Positions 18,658 through 26,243 of a DNA stretch of 64,000 nt are shown piece by piece. The stretch is taken from the NCBI RefSeq assembly GCF_030813915.1, contig NZ_JAUSUJ010000003.1:310001-374000 (forward strand), given 5' to 3'. The notes under the pieces were generated by a model. It was not told where the DNA came from. It worked only from the letters and a program-made list of their open reading frames with translations, and did not search any database. The first letter of the stretch is position 1; each line of letters opens with the position of its first letter. Position numbers and translations under genes: made by a program. This DNA comes from Rhodoplanes tepidamans (lineage in GTDB: Bacteria; Pseudomonadota; Alphaproteobacteria; Rhizobiales; Xanthobacteraceae).

Positions 18658-19392
18658 TCATCGGGCTCCGACCGCGCGCGGACCGCAGTCGCCGGTCTCG
18701 TCCGGCAGGCGCGGCAGGACGACGAGGACGACGGGCTGCCCGAGGCCCGCGGGCGGCGGCGGCCCGGCCGGCATCCGTTTCACGCTGTCCAGGATCGCCT
18801 CGGCGCGCGCCGCCTCCTGCTCCCCCAGCAGGCGCCCCCGGGTCACCCGCCCGGAGGCGTCGATCCAGAGCGCCAGGGCGGCGCGGTAACGGCCGGGAAG
18901 CGCGTCCGGCCGCGCACACAGCGCCGCCCGCAGATTCGCTTGCAGGGTGGCGAGAAAGCGGCTCTGCCGCGGATCGTGCGCCCACGCCGGCACCCGGTCC
19001 GCGGGCAGATCCACGGCCGGTCGGGCGATCAGCGTGTAGCCCCGCGGCCCGGCCCGGCGATAGTCGAGCCCGGTTCCGGCCAGCAGCCGGCGCAACGCCG
19101 CCTCGGCCTCGAACGGTCCGGCGATCCCATCCGAACGCAGCCCGGCGACGAGACCGTGCTCGACGAAGATCTCGATCCCGGTCGCACGGGCGAACGCCGT
19201 CAGGGCATCGGCGAGCGGCTGCGCCGGAATCGACAGCACGACCTCGCGCCCGAGCGCCCGAGCGGCCTCGTCGGCGGTCGTGCCGGAATCCGCGGTCGTG
19301 CCGGACCAGGACGGCACGCTCCCGGCGACGTCCAGGGAAAGACCGAGAACGACGACGGCCGTCCAGTGCCGCAGGACCGTCCGAATATGCAA
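18658..19392 (-). CDS. STN-domain / TonB-C-like signalling protein, cassette B
   Basis: 244 aa with a signal peptide (VVVLGLSLDVAGSVPSWS, about 13-30). An STN domain covers about 52-123 (LSIPAQPLADALTAFARATG) and a TonB-C-like domain about 145-228. It ends in the motif PPPPAGLGQPVVLVVLPR. Cys159 and Cys236 match the cysteine pair of the cassette A and D homologues. There is no beta-barrel, so it cannot be a classical TonB-dependent receptor. By analogy with VreA it would couple an external or energised signal to FecR in the periplasm. It is the first gene of cassette B. Confidence 0.85.
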   Translation of the reverse strand: MHIRTVLRHWTAVVVLGLSLDVAGSVPSWSGTTADSGTTADEAARALGREVVLSIPAQPLADALTAFARATGIEIFVEHGLVAGLRSDGIAGPFEAEAALRRLLAGTGLDYRRAGPRGYTLIARPAVDLPADRVPAWAHDPRQSRFLATLQANLRAALCARPDALPGRYRAALALWIDASGRVTRGRLLGEQEAARAEAILDSVKRMPAGPPPPAGLGQPVVLVVLPRLPDETGDCGPRAVGAR

Positions 19393-19539
19393 GCACGCGC
19401 CCCCGAGAAGCCGGGCCGCCGACGGCCGACCTCCATCTTATTCGGAGAAGCGCGAAGCTAATGTAACGGCCCGGCGTCGCCGGGCGCCTCGACCGGCGAG
19501 CCCTGCCCCGGCCGTACCCAGCCGCCTGGACGATCGCCG

Positions 19540-20550
19540 TCACCGCTCCGGCTCGGTCTTTCCGGACAGGCGCGCCACGGCGCGATCCAGCCGGGCGTTG
19601 ATCTCGGCATAGTCGGCGGCGGCGCCGCGGCGGGCGCCCCGTCCGCAGGTGCCGCAGGCTCCGACCGGCTCGCCGAAGGTGGCGACCGGCACGCTGCCGA
19701 TCACCGGATGGCCGCGGGCCGCGAGACGCGCCCGCACCTTCAGGCAGTAGTCGACCGAGCGGTAGGAGAAGCGCCGCTCGCCGTGGCCGGCCCGATACTT
19801 CATCACGGCCGTGCAGAGATCGCCGCCGGCGAGGCTCCACGCCTGCGCCAGATACCGCACGCCGTAATGGATGTTGATCTCCGGCACCGCGAGCTGCTCG
19901 AGCGTTCCGGTGAATCCCATCATGCGCGCCGTCGAGGGCAGCACCTGCATCAGGCCGATCTCGCCGACGGCACCGACGGTGCGCGGGTTGTAGCTGCTCT
20001 CGACGCCCATCACGGCCTCGGCCACCTCGGCCGGCATCCCGGCGAGACGCGCCTCTGCCTCGATCAGCGGACGATAAATGCCGGCGCCGACGCCGTAGCC
20101 CGCCAGCGACAGGCGCAGCCGCACCCGCCCGTAGACCGAGGACGGCGGCTCGTCCGCCGACGCCGCAGCGTCGACCCGGGCGATGCTCGCCAGGATCGTG
20201 TCCGCGCTGATCAGCCCGTCCGCCGCCTCCGGCTCCTCGGCACGCGCCGCCGGGTTTTCGAGCGACGCCGTGTCGCCGGGAGCCGCCGTGTCGCCGGGGA
20301 CCGTCGCCCCGTCGGCGGTCCCGGGGTCCGGCACGCTGCCGGACGGGACCGTCTCGTCTCCCCGCGGGTCCACCGGATTCGCGGCGACGGCCGGCACTGC
20401 CTCGTTCGGAACCGCCTCGTTCGGCAGCGAGGTTCCGCCGGCCCGGCCGGGGATCCCGATCGCCGAGCCGACCAGCGCGACGCCGACCAGCGCGATGCCG
20501 AGCAGGACAGCCGGCACGGCCGAGCGGCGGAGCCGTCGCGTGTGCATCAT
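19540..20550 (-). CDS. Lytic transglycosylase (SLT domain), last gene of the hub
   Basis: 336 aa from the ATG at 20550 (a second ATG follows at once; GGGGACGA lies just upstream). An N-terminal membrane/signal segment (about 10-33) is followed by a low-complexity linker with short PNEAVPNEAVP and VPGDTAAPGDTA repeats. The catalytic SLT domain covers about 155-300 with the expected Glu184 in GVESSYNPRTVGAVGEIGLM and later INIHYGVRYLAQAW and AVMKYRAGHG. The C-terminus has a Cys pair (GACGTCGRG). It would cleave peptidoglycan glycan strands in the periplasm. It is the last gene in the hub order, which suggests local wall remodelling for the secretion or energising complex. Confidence 0.88.
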   Translation of the reverse strand: MMHTRRLRRSAVPAVLLGIALVGVALVGSAIGIPGRAGGTSLPNEAVPNEAVPAVAANPVDPRGDETVPSGSVPDPGTADGATVPGDTAAPGDTASLENPAARAEEPEAADGLISADTILASIARVDAAASADEPPSSVYGRVRLRLSLAGYGVGAGIYRPLIEAEARLAGMPAEVAEAVMGVESSYNPRTVGAVGEIGLMQVLPSTARMMGFTGTLEQLAVPEINIHYGVRYLAQAWSLAGGDLCTAVMKYRAGHGERRFSYRSVDYCLKVRARLAARGHPVIGSVPVATFGEPVGACGTCGRGARRGAAADYAEINARLDRAVARLSGKTEPER

Positions 20551-20602
20551 CGTCGTCCCCCGCCGCGGCGGCCGCAGCCGCCGTCCCGTTCGGCTGCTCG
20601 TC

Positions 20603-20983
20603 TCAGCGCATCGGTGTCGAAAAGGTCGTGGTCGGCCGGAACGGCACCACGGACCGGCCGAAGTTCGGGCCATATTGCTGCTGCACGGCCGGAAGGTTCA
20701 CGATTCCCTTCTGCAGGTCGGTCGAGCCGGGCCCGATCGGCGGCGTATTGAGGGTCGGGTTGACGCGGTCGACCTCTCTCTTGAAGTGCAGATTGAAGCA
20801 GTCGAGCGACTTCTCGTTGCCGATCTGCACCTCGATGCAGCGCTTCATCGCCTCCGACAACTGCGCCGCCGCCGGCGTGGCTGCCGCGACGACCGCGATC
20901 GGGATCGCGATCATCACCGAGGTCGCGACCGTGAGCGCCGCCGCGGCGTGCGCCCCGTGCCTGGATCCCGCTCGCTCTGCCAC
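20603..20983 (-). CDS. Small secreted protein of unknown function, GTG start
   Basis: 126 aa. The GTG at 20983 is preceded by GGAGG at a good distance, which decides the start. A longer frame upstream has no ribosome binding site and overlaps the YbjN-like gene. A signal peptide (about 16-40, ending ATPAAA) is followed by a mature protein of about 87 residues. Two cysteines sit in MKRCIEVQIGNEKSLDCFNL, which looks helical. The tail is rich in Pro, Asn and Thr. I recognise no family. It lies between the YbjN-like gene and the transglycosylase, so it is probably a hub accessory protein acting in the periplasm. Confidence 0.75.
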   Translation of the reverse strand: MAERAGSRHGAHAAAALTVATSVMIAIPIAVVAAATPAAAQLSEAMKRCIEVQIGNEKSLDCFNLHFKREVDRVNPTLNTPPIGPGSTDLQKGIVNLPAVQQQYGPNFGRSVVPFRPTTTFSTPMR

Positions 20984-21030
20984 GACAGCCTCCTCTGCAG
21001 ATCGACTCGCGCCGGGAAAACGCCCGGCGG

Positions 21031-21534
21031 CTAGGCCGCCGGCGCCGCCGCCTCGGCCACCGTCGCGGCGGCCGGACGGGTCGATGGGGCCCGGGACGTG
21101 ACGCGTGCGATCTCGGTACGGAGGAAGCTCGGAAGATCCTGGACGAGCCGATCCCACAGCGTGAACTGCGTCGCGACATGGGCCGGCAGCACGCCGCCGG
21201 CGACCGAGACGTCCTGGGTGAGCACCAGCATGTCGCCGTGACGCAGCATCCGGGCGTAGCGCCGCGAGTCGTTCCAGGCGTTCACCACCACGAAGCTCAG
21301 CTCGCCCTCCACTTTCAAGGCGGCGACGCAACGGACATCGAGATAGCGGCCGGCGCCCGCCGGGGCCGGGCTGCCGCCCTGGATCTCGAAGGCGAGACCG
21401 CCGGTGGCGGAGCGCAGGACCTCGCGGCCGGAGGGCTCGGTCACGCGCTCGACCCGATAGCCCTGCTGTTGCAGGAGCTCGGTCAAGCGGTCGAAGTCGA
21501 TGTCGAGGAACGGGACGTTCGGATCGATGGCCAT
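21031..21534 (-). CDS. YbjN-like protein
   Basis: 167 aa from ATG 21534. A GTG at 21597 overlapping the ppiC stop (GTGA) would add 21 residues and is also possible through translational coupling. The sequence has the YbjN/type III chaperone-like layout: an N-terminal helix (LTELLQQQGYRVER), a beta-sheet with LAFEIQGG and YLDVRCVAALKVEGE, a VVVNAWNDSRRYARM segment, and an Ala-rich tail. There is no signal peptide, so it is cytoplasmic. YbjN-type folds often bind and hold protein partners. A chaperone role for the TPS hub is an inference from position only. Confidence 0.72.
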   Translation of the reverse strand: MAIDPNVPFLDIDFDRLTELLQQQGYRVERVTEPSGREVLRSATGGLAFEIQGGSPAPAGAGRYLDVRCVAALKVEGELSFVVVNAWNDSRRYARMLRHGDMLVLTQDVSVAGGVLPAHVATQFTLWDRLVQDLPSFLRTEIARVTSRAPSTRPAAATVAEAAAPAA

Positions 21535-21593
21535 GGGTCGGAATTCACTCGTTGTCACGGACAGAATGGATGGATCGCCGGCATCGACCGGCG

Positions 21594-22628
21594 TCACGGC
21601 TTGGCGGACTTGCCGTCCTCGAGCGCCTTGGAGAGGGCGAACTCGTTGACGACCGGCGGCGTGCGCCGCAGGAGCTCGGCCATGTAGGCCCGTCGCATCT
21701 GCGTGGCCCGCTCCTCGCGCAGCCGTCCGGCGAGCTGGTCGCGGACCTCGTCGTAAGGCCGCGTCGCGGCCGCCCGCGTGTCGACCAGCTTGAGGATGTG
21801 CCAGCCGTCGTCGAGCTGGACCGGATCGGCCACGCCGTTCTTGGCCAGGCCGAGCAGGATGGCGCGCAGCTCCGGGCGGATCTGCGACTCGGACACCCAG
21901 CCGATCTCGCCGCCGCGCTCGGCCGTCTGGCGCGAGTCGCTGAGGTCACGCGCGACCGCGCCGAAGTCGGCACCCGGCTGCTTCAGCTTCGCCTCGATCT
22001 CGGCGAGCTTCTTGCGGGCGGCGTCGAGCGTCGGCTTGTCGGCGTCGCGGGCGCCCGCCACGAAGATCTGGGCGACCTGGAAGGACCGCGGCACCACCAG
22101 GGCCGTCCGGTTCGCCTCGTAGGCGGCCCGGATGTCGGCCTCCGGCGGATAGTCCGCCGGCACCTTGGCGACGGAGGCGAGATAGGTCTCGGCGATCGCC
22201 GCCTCGCGGACCTTGCGGAGATGCTCGGCGACGGCCGGGGTCTGATCCCACTTCTTGTCCAGCGCCTCCTTGAGCAGCATCCGGGTCGCCAGCATGGAGC
22301 GGACCGCCTGCCCGAGCCGCGACGGATCGGCGTCGAGCGCCGCCCGTTCGCGCTCGCCCAACCCCGCCACCAGGGCTCGAACCTCGTCCGCCTTCACGTC
22401 GATCGATCCGATCCGCGCGACGACGTCCGCCGCGGGTGCCGCGGGCGCCGCGCGGGCGGCCGGCGCGGCGGCAGGCCTCGCCGCCGGCGCCGCCGCCGTG
22501 GCGGCGGGCCTGGGGTTCGGCCGGGCGGCCGGCACCGTGGCCTGGGCCAGCGCCACCGAACCGGACAGGACCATCGTCAAGGCCGTGAGGACACCTGCGC
22601 GAACGCGATACGAGACGAGCGACGTCAT
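21594..22628 (-). CDS. PpiC-type peptidyl-prolyl cis-trans isomerase (SurA/PrsA-like)
   Basis: 344 aa with a signal peptide (about 10-29, ending VALA) and an Ala/Pro-rich linker (30-68). A SurA-N-like helical region (about 70-160) is followed by a parvulin rotamase domain at about 180-290. This contains RSFQVAQIFVAGARD, DFGAVARDLSDS, GGEIGWVSESQIRPEL and PVQLDDGWHILKLVD, the usual parvulin core. It acts in the periplasm as a folding catalyst or chaperone for outer-membrane or TPS clients. It overlaps the upstream coiled-coil gene by ATGA. A PpiC-type gene also sits in the P. aeruginosa pdtA-pdtB region as I recall it. Confidence 0.9.
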   Translation of the reverse strand: MTSLVSYRVRAGVLTALTMVLSGSVALAQATVPAARPNPRPAATAAAPAARPAAAPAARAAPAAPAADVVARIGSIDVKADEVRALVAGLGERERAALDADPSRLGQAVRSMLATRMLLKEALDKKWDQTPAVAEHLRKVREAAIAETYLASVAKVPADYPPEADIRAAYEANRTALVVPRSFQVAQIFVAGARDADKPTLDAARKKLAEIEAKLKQPGADFGAVARDLSDSRQTAERGGEIGWVSESQIRPELRAILLGLAKNGVADPVQLDDGWHILKLVDTRAAATRPYDEVRDQLAGRLREERATQMRRAYMAELLRRTPPVVNEFALSKALEDGKSAKP

Positions 22629-23215
22629 GGAGCGACCTTCTGTTCACGGATTTTGCCGCCGTAATCCTGCAGCAGGTTTTGGACATCCACGCGACGGAGG
22701 CCGAACATCGGTTCCCGCCCGCCGACGATGTCGCCGATGGTGACGCCCTCGTAGGCCCTCATCAGCTCCTGGCCGATCTTGACCAGCTCCTTGTTCTTCC
22801 CCTCGCAGCTCTTCGCCCGGACCTTGCACGCGTTGGATTCGCCCTCGAACTTGGCGCGCTCGGCGTCCTTGGTGCGGGCCACCGTGGCGGCCTCGGCATA
22901 GGCGGACTTCCAGCGCTCGAGCACCTCGTTGCGTTCCTCGAGCTTCTGGTTGAACGTCTCGACTGCCGTGCGGTGGGCCACCTCCACCTCCTTGAGCTGA
23001 CCCTTGAGCTGGTCGACCTGGCCCTGCAGCGCGGTGCGGGCGCGATCCGCCTCGGCGAGGCGGGCCTGGAGCTGGGTGCGCTGGTCCTCCAGCATCCGGG
23101 TCTGCGCCGTGGCGCTGCGCAGCGCCTCGCGCAGCCGGTCGGTTTCGGATTGGGCCTGCGCCGGGCCGGCGAACGCCAGCGCCGCGACGGCGGAGATGAG
23201 AACGAGCCGGACCAT
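22625..23215 (-). CDS. Periplasmic coiled-coil protein of unknown function
   Basis: 196 aa from ATG 23215, 2 bp after the porin stop. A signal peptide (MVRLVLISAVAALAFAGPAQA) is followed by a long heptad-rich coiled coil (about 24-120, many Arg/Glu/Gln). A small Cys-containing segment (NACKVRAKSCEGKNKEL) and a short conserved-looking tail (GREPMFGLRRVDVQNLLQDY) come last. No enzyme motif is seen. It is placed between a porin and a PpiC isomerase with overlapping ends. It may be a periplasmic scaffold that spans toward the inner-membrane ExbB/ExbD/TonB complex, which is inferred from shape and context. Confidence 0.8.
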   Translation of the reverse strand: MVRLVLISAVAALAFAGPAQAQSETDRLREALRSATAQTRMLEDQRTQLQARLAEADRARTALQGQVDQLKGQLKEVEVAHRTAVETFNQKLEERNEVLERWKSAYAEAATVARTKDAERAKFEGESNACKVRAKSCEGKNKELVKIGQELMRAYEGVTIGDIVGGREPMFGLRRVDVQNLLQDYGGKIREQKVAP

Positions 23216-23217
23216 GA

Positions 23218-25065
23218 TCAGAACTTCGCGTTGAGGTCGACCTGGAGGATGTCGACCGAAGCTGCCGGACCGGCGATCACGTTGGCGCTCATCCAGCGCA
23301 CCGTGGCCCAGACATTGGGGCTCAGGCCGAGGCTGGCGCCGACGAAATAGCCCTTGAGATTGGTGCCGCCGAGGCCGAAATCCGAGTCCGTGAAGGCGTC
23401 GACGGTGGCGTCGGATTCGACGTACTTGTAGCCGACATGCGCCTGCCAGTCCCACAGCTGCTTGAGCGCCGGGTGGCCTACCGTCAGCCGGCCGTAGTAG
23501 CCGGTGTCGCCGCCCTCGTAGCCGCCCTCGACCGTCGTTCCGTCGCTGTAGGTGATGTTCGGGCCGCGATTGTTGACCGCCAGGGCCGCCACCTCGGCCT
23601 TGTCGAACGCCATGTTCTTCACGAACTCGCCTTCGAGCGTGATCCAGATCGGCGCGAAGATCTTGTTCTGGAGACGAGCGGAGACGACCAGCGGCCGGAA
23701 CTCGGTGGCGAGGCCGAAATACTGATAATTGTGACCGGCACCGCTGTTGTCGAGCTGATACTGCGCCAACGCGGCCAGATCCTGGCTGCGGAGCAGCATA
23801 TAGGTGTTTCCCTTCTGGGCGAACAGCGGACGGTAGAGGTCGGTGTCGCAGGCGATGCTGCTCTGAGTCGTGTCGCACAGGCTCGACAGACGGCCCTTGA
23901 CGCCGGTGAAGTTGTAGAAGGCGCCGCCGACCGTGAAGTCCCAGAACTCGGCGAAGCGCGTCGAGAAGCCGACCTGGGCGCCCTGCAGCCACTTGTCGTG
24001 ACTCTTGTACTTGTAGGGCTCGTCGTCGGCCTGCGAGCCGAGATTGATGCCGGCGTTGAGCGACGTGTTGTAGATCGGGAACACGCCGGCGTTCAGGAAG
24101 CCGGTGAAGTCCGGCACCAGGTCGCGCTTGAACTTGATCGCGCCGCCGTCGAAGCCGATATCCCGGTTCCACACCATGTCGCCGGCCGTGAAGAACGGAT
24201 TGTCGAACCGGCCGATCACCCCCATGTACTCGTAGGCCGGCTGGTACTGGATGAAGGCGCGATCGAGCCACAGCGAGTACTTGCTGAAGTTGCTCCCCGA
24301 TCCCCCGAGCGTCTGGTTGGTCGACACCGGGGCACTGGAATCGCCGGTCGCGATCCGCATTCCGGCCGTGAACCCATTGGTGAGGTCGGCGTCGAAGCCG
24401 AGCCGTGCCCGCAGCCGCAGGCGGTTGCGATCCTCGGTCACGTTGTAGGTCGGATACCAGGCCTCCGACCAGCCGTAGTCGTAGGGATTTCCGGTGTTGA
24501 TGGAATTGAAGTCGTAAGCGTAGTCCTGCAGGTTTCCCTTGGGAAAGAACTGGTTCTCGTAGCGCACCCGCATGTCGCCGTAGAAGCGCATGCGCGAGGC
24601 CCATTCGGGATAGGTGCCGGGGGACGCCCAGCCTTCCGCCTTCGCCTTGGCGAACACCTCCTGCCGGAGCTCCTCGCGCAGCTGGCGCTTGACCACCTCG
24701 GGGACGTGGCTGACCCGCTTGGTGCCGGGCGGCGACGCGGCGGCGGCCGCCGCGGCCGCCGTCTTGGCGGCCTCCTCGGCTCGAGCCGAAGCCCCGCGCG
24801 CGGCCTCCTGGACCACATAGGATTCGTCCTGCGCCTGCTTGATCAGGAGCTCGCCTTCCTCCTCGGTGAACACGCCGCGCTTCACCAGGCGGTTGACCAG
24901 GTTGACCATCGCGTTCGGGCTCATCGCCTTCTCGGTGGAGACGGTCGGCCGCTTCGCCGCCGGCTTGGCGTCCTGGGCCACCGCGGGAGCGGCCACGCAG
25001 ATCGCGCCGATCGTCATCGCGAGCATCGACCGCCGCGCGCTCTCGTGTTTCGTCTGGAACATCAC
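23218..25065 (-). CDS. Putative outer-membrane porin (Porin_5-like)
   Basis: 615 aa with a signal peptide ending AVA/QD near residue 31. An N-terminal segment contains NLVNRLVKRGVFTEEEGELL, followed by an Ala-rich coiled coil (about 85-115). A beta-barrel of about 450 residues rich in aromatic-flanked strands comes after (FYGDMRVRYENQFF, RLRLRARLGFDA, GMRIATGDSS, WLDRAFIQYQP). It ends SVDILQVDLNAKF with the terminal Phe typical of barrels inserted by Bam. The N-terminal helix plus barrel layout fits the 'putative porin' family. Its substrate is unknown. It stands 73 bp after the tonB-like gene in the hub. Confidence 0.87.
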   Translation of the reverse strand: MMFQTKHESARRSMLAMTIGAICVAAPAVAQDAKPAAKRPTVSTEKAMSPNAMVNLVNRLVKRGVFTEEEGELLIKQAQDESYVVQEAARGASARAEEAAKTAAAAAAAASPPGTKRVSHVPEVVKRQLREELRQEVFAKAKAEGWASPGTYPEWASRMRFYGDMRVRYENQFFPKGNLQDYAYDFNSINTGNPYDYGWSEAWYPTYNVTEDRNRLRLRARLGFDADLTNGFTAGMRIATGDSSAPVSTNQTLGGSGSNFSKYSLWLDRAFIQYQPAYEYMGVIGRFDNPFFTAGDMVWNRDIGFDGGAIKFKRDLVPDFTGFLNAGVFPIYNTSLNAGINLGSQADDEPYKYKSHDKWLQGAQVGFSTRFAEFWDFTVGGAFYNFTGVKGRLSSLCDTTQSSIACDTDLYRPLFAQKGNTYMLLRSQDLAALAQYQLDNSGAGHNYQYFGLATEFRPLVVSARLQNKIFAPIWITLEGEFVKNMAFDKAEVAALAVNNRGPNITYSDGTTVEGGYEGGDTGYYGRLTVGHPALKQLWDWQAHVGYKYVESDATVDAFTDSDFGLGGTNLKGYFVGASLGLSPNVWATVRWMSANVIAGPAASVDILQVDLNAKF

Positions 25066-25138
25066 CCCCGCCCCTTCACTGCTTCGATCTGGTCATTCGC
25101 GCCGGTCGCCTGCGCGCCGGCGTCGTCGTATGTTCGGT

Positions 25139-25825
25139 TCATGTCGGTCGCCGCATGACGATGCGGGCCACCATCGGCATCGGCATGTTCGGCGGCGGCG
25201 GCTCGCGGAGAACCAGCCCGGAGAGAATCTCGTCGCGCACCGCGCTGTCGATTTCCGCATTGCCGCTCGACGAGCCCAGCACGATCCGGACGATCCGCCC
25301 GGTGCCGTCGACCCACACCCGCACCTGCATCTGGGCCACCGAGCTTCGCGTCTTCGGGTTGGCCATCAGGGCACGCTGAATCTGACTGGTGACGACGCCG
25401 TTGTACCAGGCGAACAGGCTGCCGCCGCCGCCGGCGGTGAGCGAGCGGCCGCCCTTCTTGGCCGCCATGTCGCCCGGACCGCTGGCGTCGACGTCGAGCG
25501 CCGGGGGGCCCGGCGGCTCGTCGCTCGCGGACTCGGCCGGCTTCTCGTCGATCGGCTTCTCGGCCGGCTTCTCCGGCTTGAACTCCGGCTCCGCCATCTT
25601 CGGCGCCTCGATCATCTTCTCCTCGGGCGGCGGCTGCACCTGAGGCGGAGGCGGTGGTGGCGGCAGCACGACCACGACGAACTCCTGGACACGTCGTGGC
25701 GGATCGGACTCCGATCCCTGCACCAGCACGATGCCGGCGGCGGCCAGCGCCAGGACGATCGCCGCCCCCCCGGCGGCGATCCCGAAGCGCCGCCTGCCGT
25801 CCCGCGAGTCGCGATTTGCGGTCAT
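25139..25825 (-). CDS. TonB-like energy transducer, hub
   Basis: 228 aa. A cytoplasmic basic N-terminus (RDSRDGRRR) is followed by a membrane anchor at about 16-36. A Pro-rich spacer with seven consecutive prolines (about 55-61) and alternating Glu/Lys-Pro pairs comes next. The TonB C-terminal domain is at about 148-226 (SQIQRALMANPKTR, MQVRVWVDGTGRI). It closes with REPPPPNMPMPMVARIVMRR, the same Pro-Met signature seen at the ends of the STN proteins in this window. It should be energised by the adjacent ExbB/ExbD and contact an outer-membrane or periplasmic partner. It lies 10 bp after exbD. Confidence 0.88.
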   Translation of the reverse strand: MTANRDSRDGRRRFGIAAGGAAIVLALAAAGIVLVQGSESDPPRRVQEFVVVVLPPPPPPPQVQPPPEEKMIEAPKMAEPEFKPEKPAEKPIDEKPAESASDEPPGPPALDVDASGPGDMAAKKGGRSLTAGGGGSLFAWYNGVVTSQIQRALMANPKTRSSVAQMQVRVWVDGTGRIVRIVLGSSSGNAEIDSAVRDEILSGLVLREPPPPNMPMPMVARIVMRRPT

Positions 25826-25835
25826 GGTCGCCGTC

Positions 25836-26240
25836 TCACATCACGAGGGGCTTGGTCGCCAGGCCCACCTGGGTGATGCCGAGACGACCGAGCAGGTCGA
25901 GCACGTCCATCACGTTCTGGTACTGGGTCTGGCTGTCGCCCCGCAGGACCACGGGGAACTCGGGCGTCAGCGCCTTCTGCTGCACCAGCCGCTGCTCCAG
26001 CTCGGCCAGCGTGACCGGGATGGTGTCGAGGAAGATGCGGCCCTCGTTGGTCACCGTGATCGCCTTGGTGGTCTGCTGCGCCAGGCTGGGCGCCGCAGTC
26101 GCCTTCGGCAGGTTGACCTTCATGCCCTGCACGGTCGCGGTGGTCATGATGATGAAGATCACCAGGAGCACGTAGGCGAGATCCAACATCGGCGTGATGT
26201 TGATGTCGTCGTACGGCTTGGCTTGGCTCTGGATCTTCAT
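25836..26240 (-). CDS. exbD: ExbD-type proton-channel subunit
   Basis: 134 aa, the usual ExbD/TolR length. A short cytoplasmic N-terminus (MKIQSQAKPYDDINITPML) leads into one transmembrane helix with the proton-path Asp20 in MLDLAYVLLVIFIIM. A periplasmic domain follows (KAITVTNEGRIFLD, VVLRGDSQTQYQNVMDVLDL). It works with the ExbB-like protein just upstream (3 bp gap) to use the proton gradient and drive the TonB proteins of the hub. Confidence 0.94.
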   Translation of the reverse strand: MKIQSQAKPYDDINITPMLDLAYVLLVIFIIMTTATVQGMKVNLPKATAAPSLAQQTTKAITVTNEGRIFLDTIPVTLAELEQRLVQQKALTPEFPVVLRGDSQTQYQNVMDVLDLLGRLGITQVGLATKPLVM

Positions 26241-26243
26241 GGC

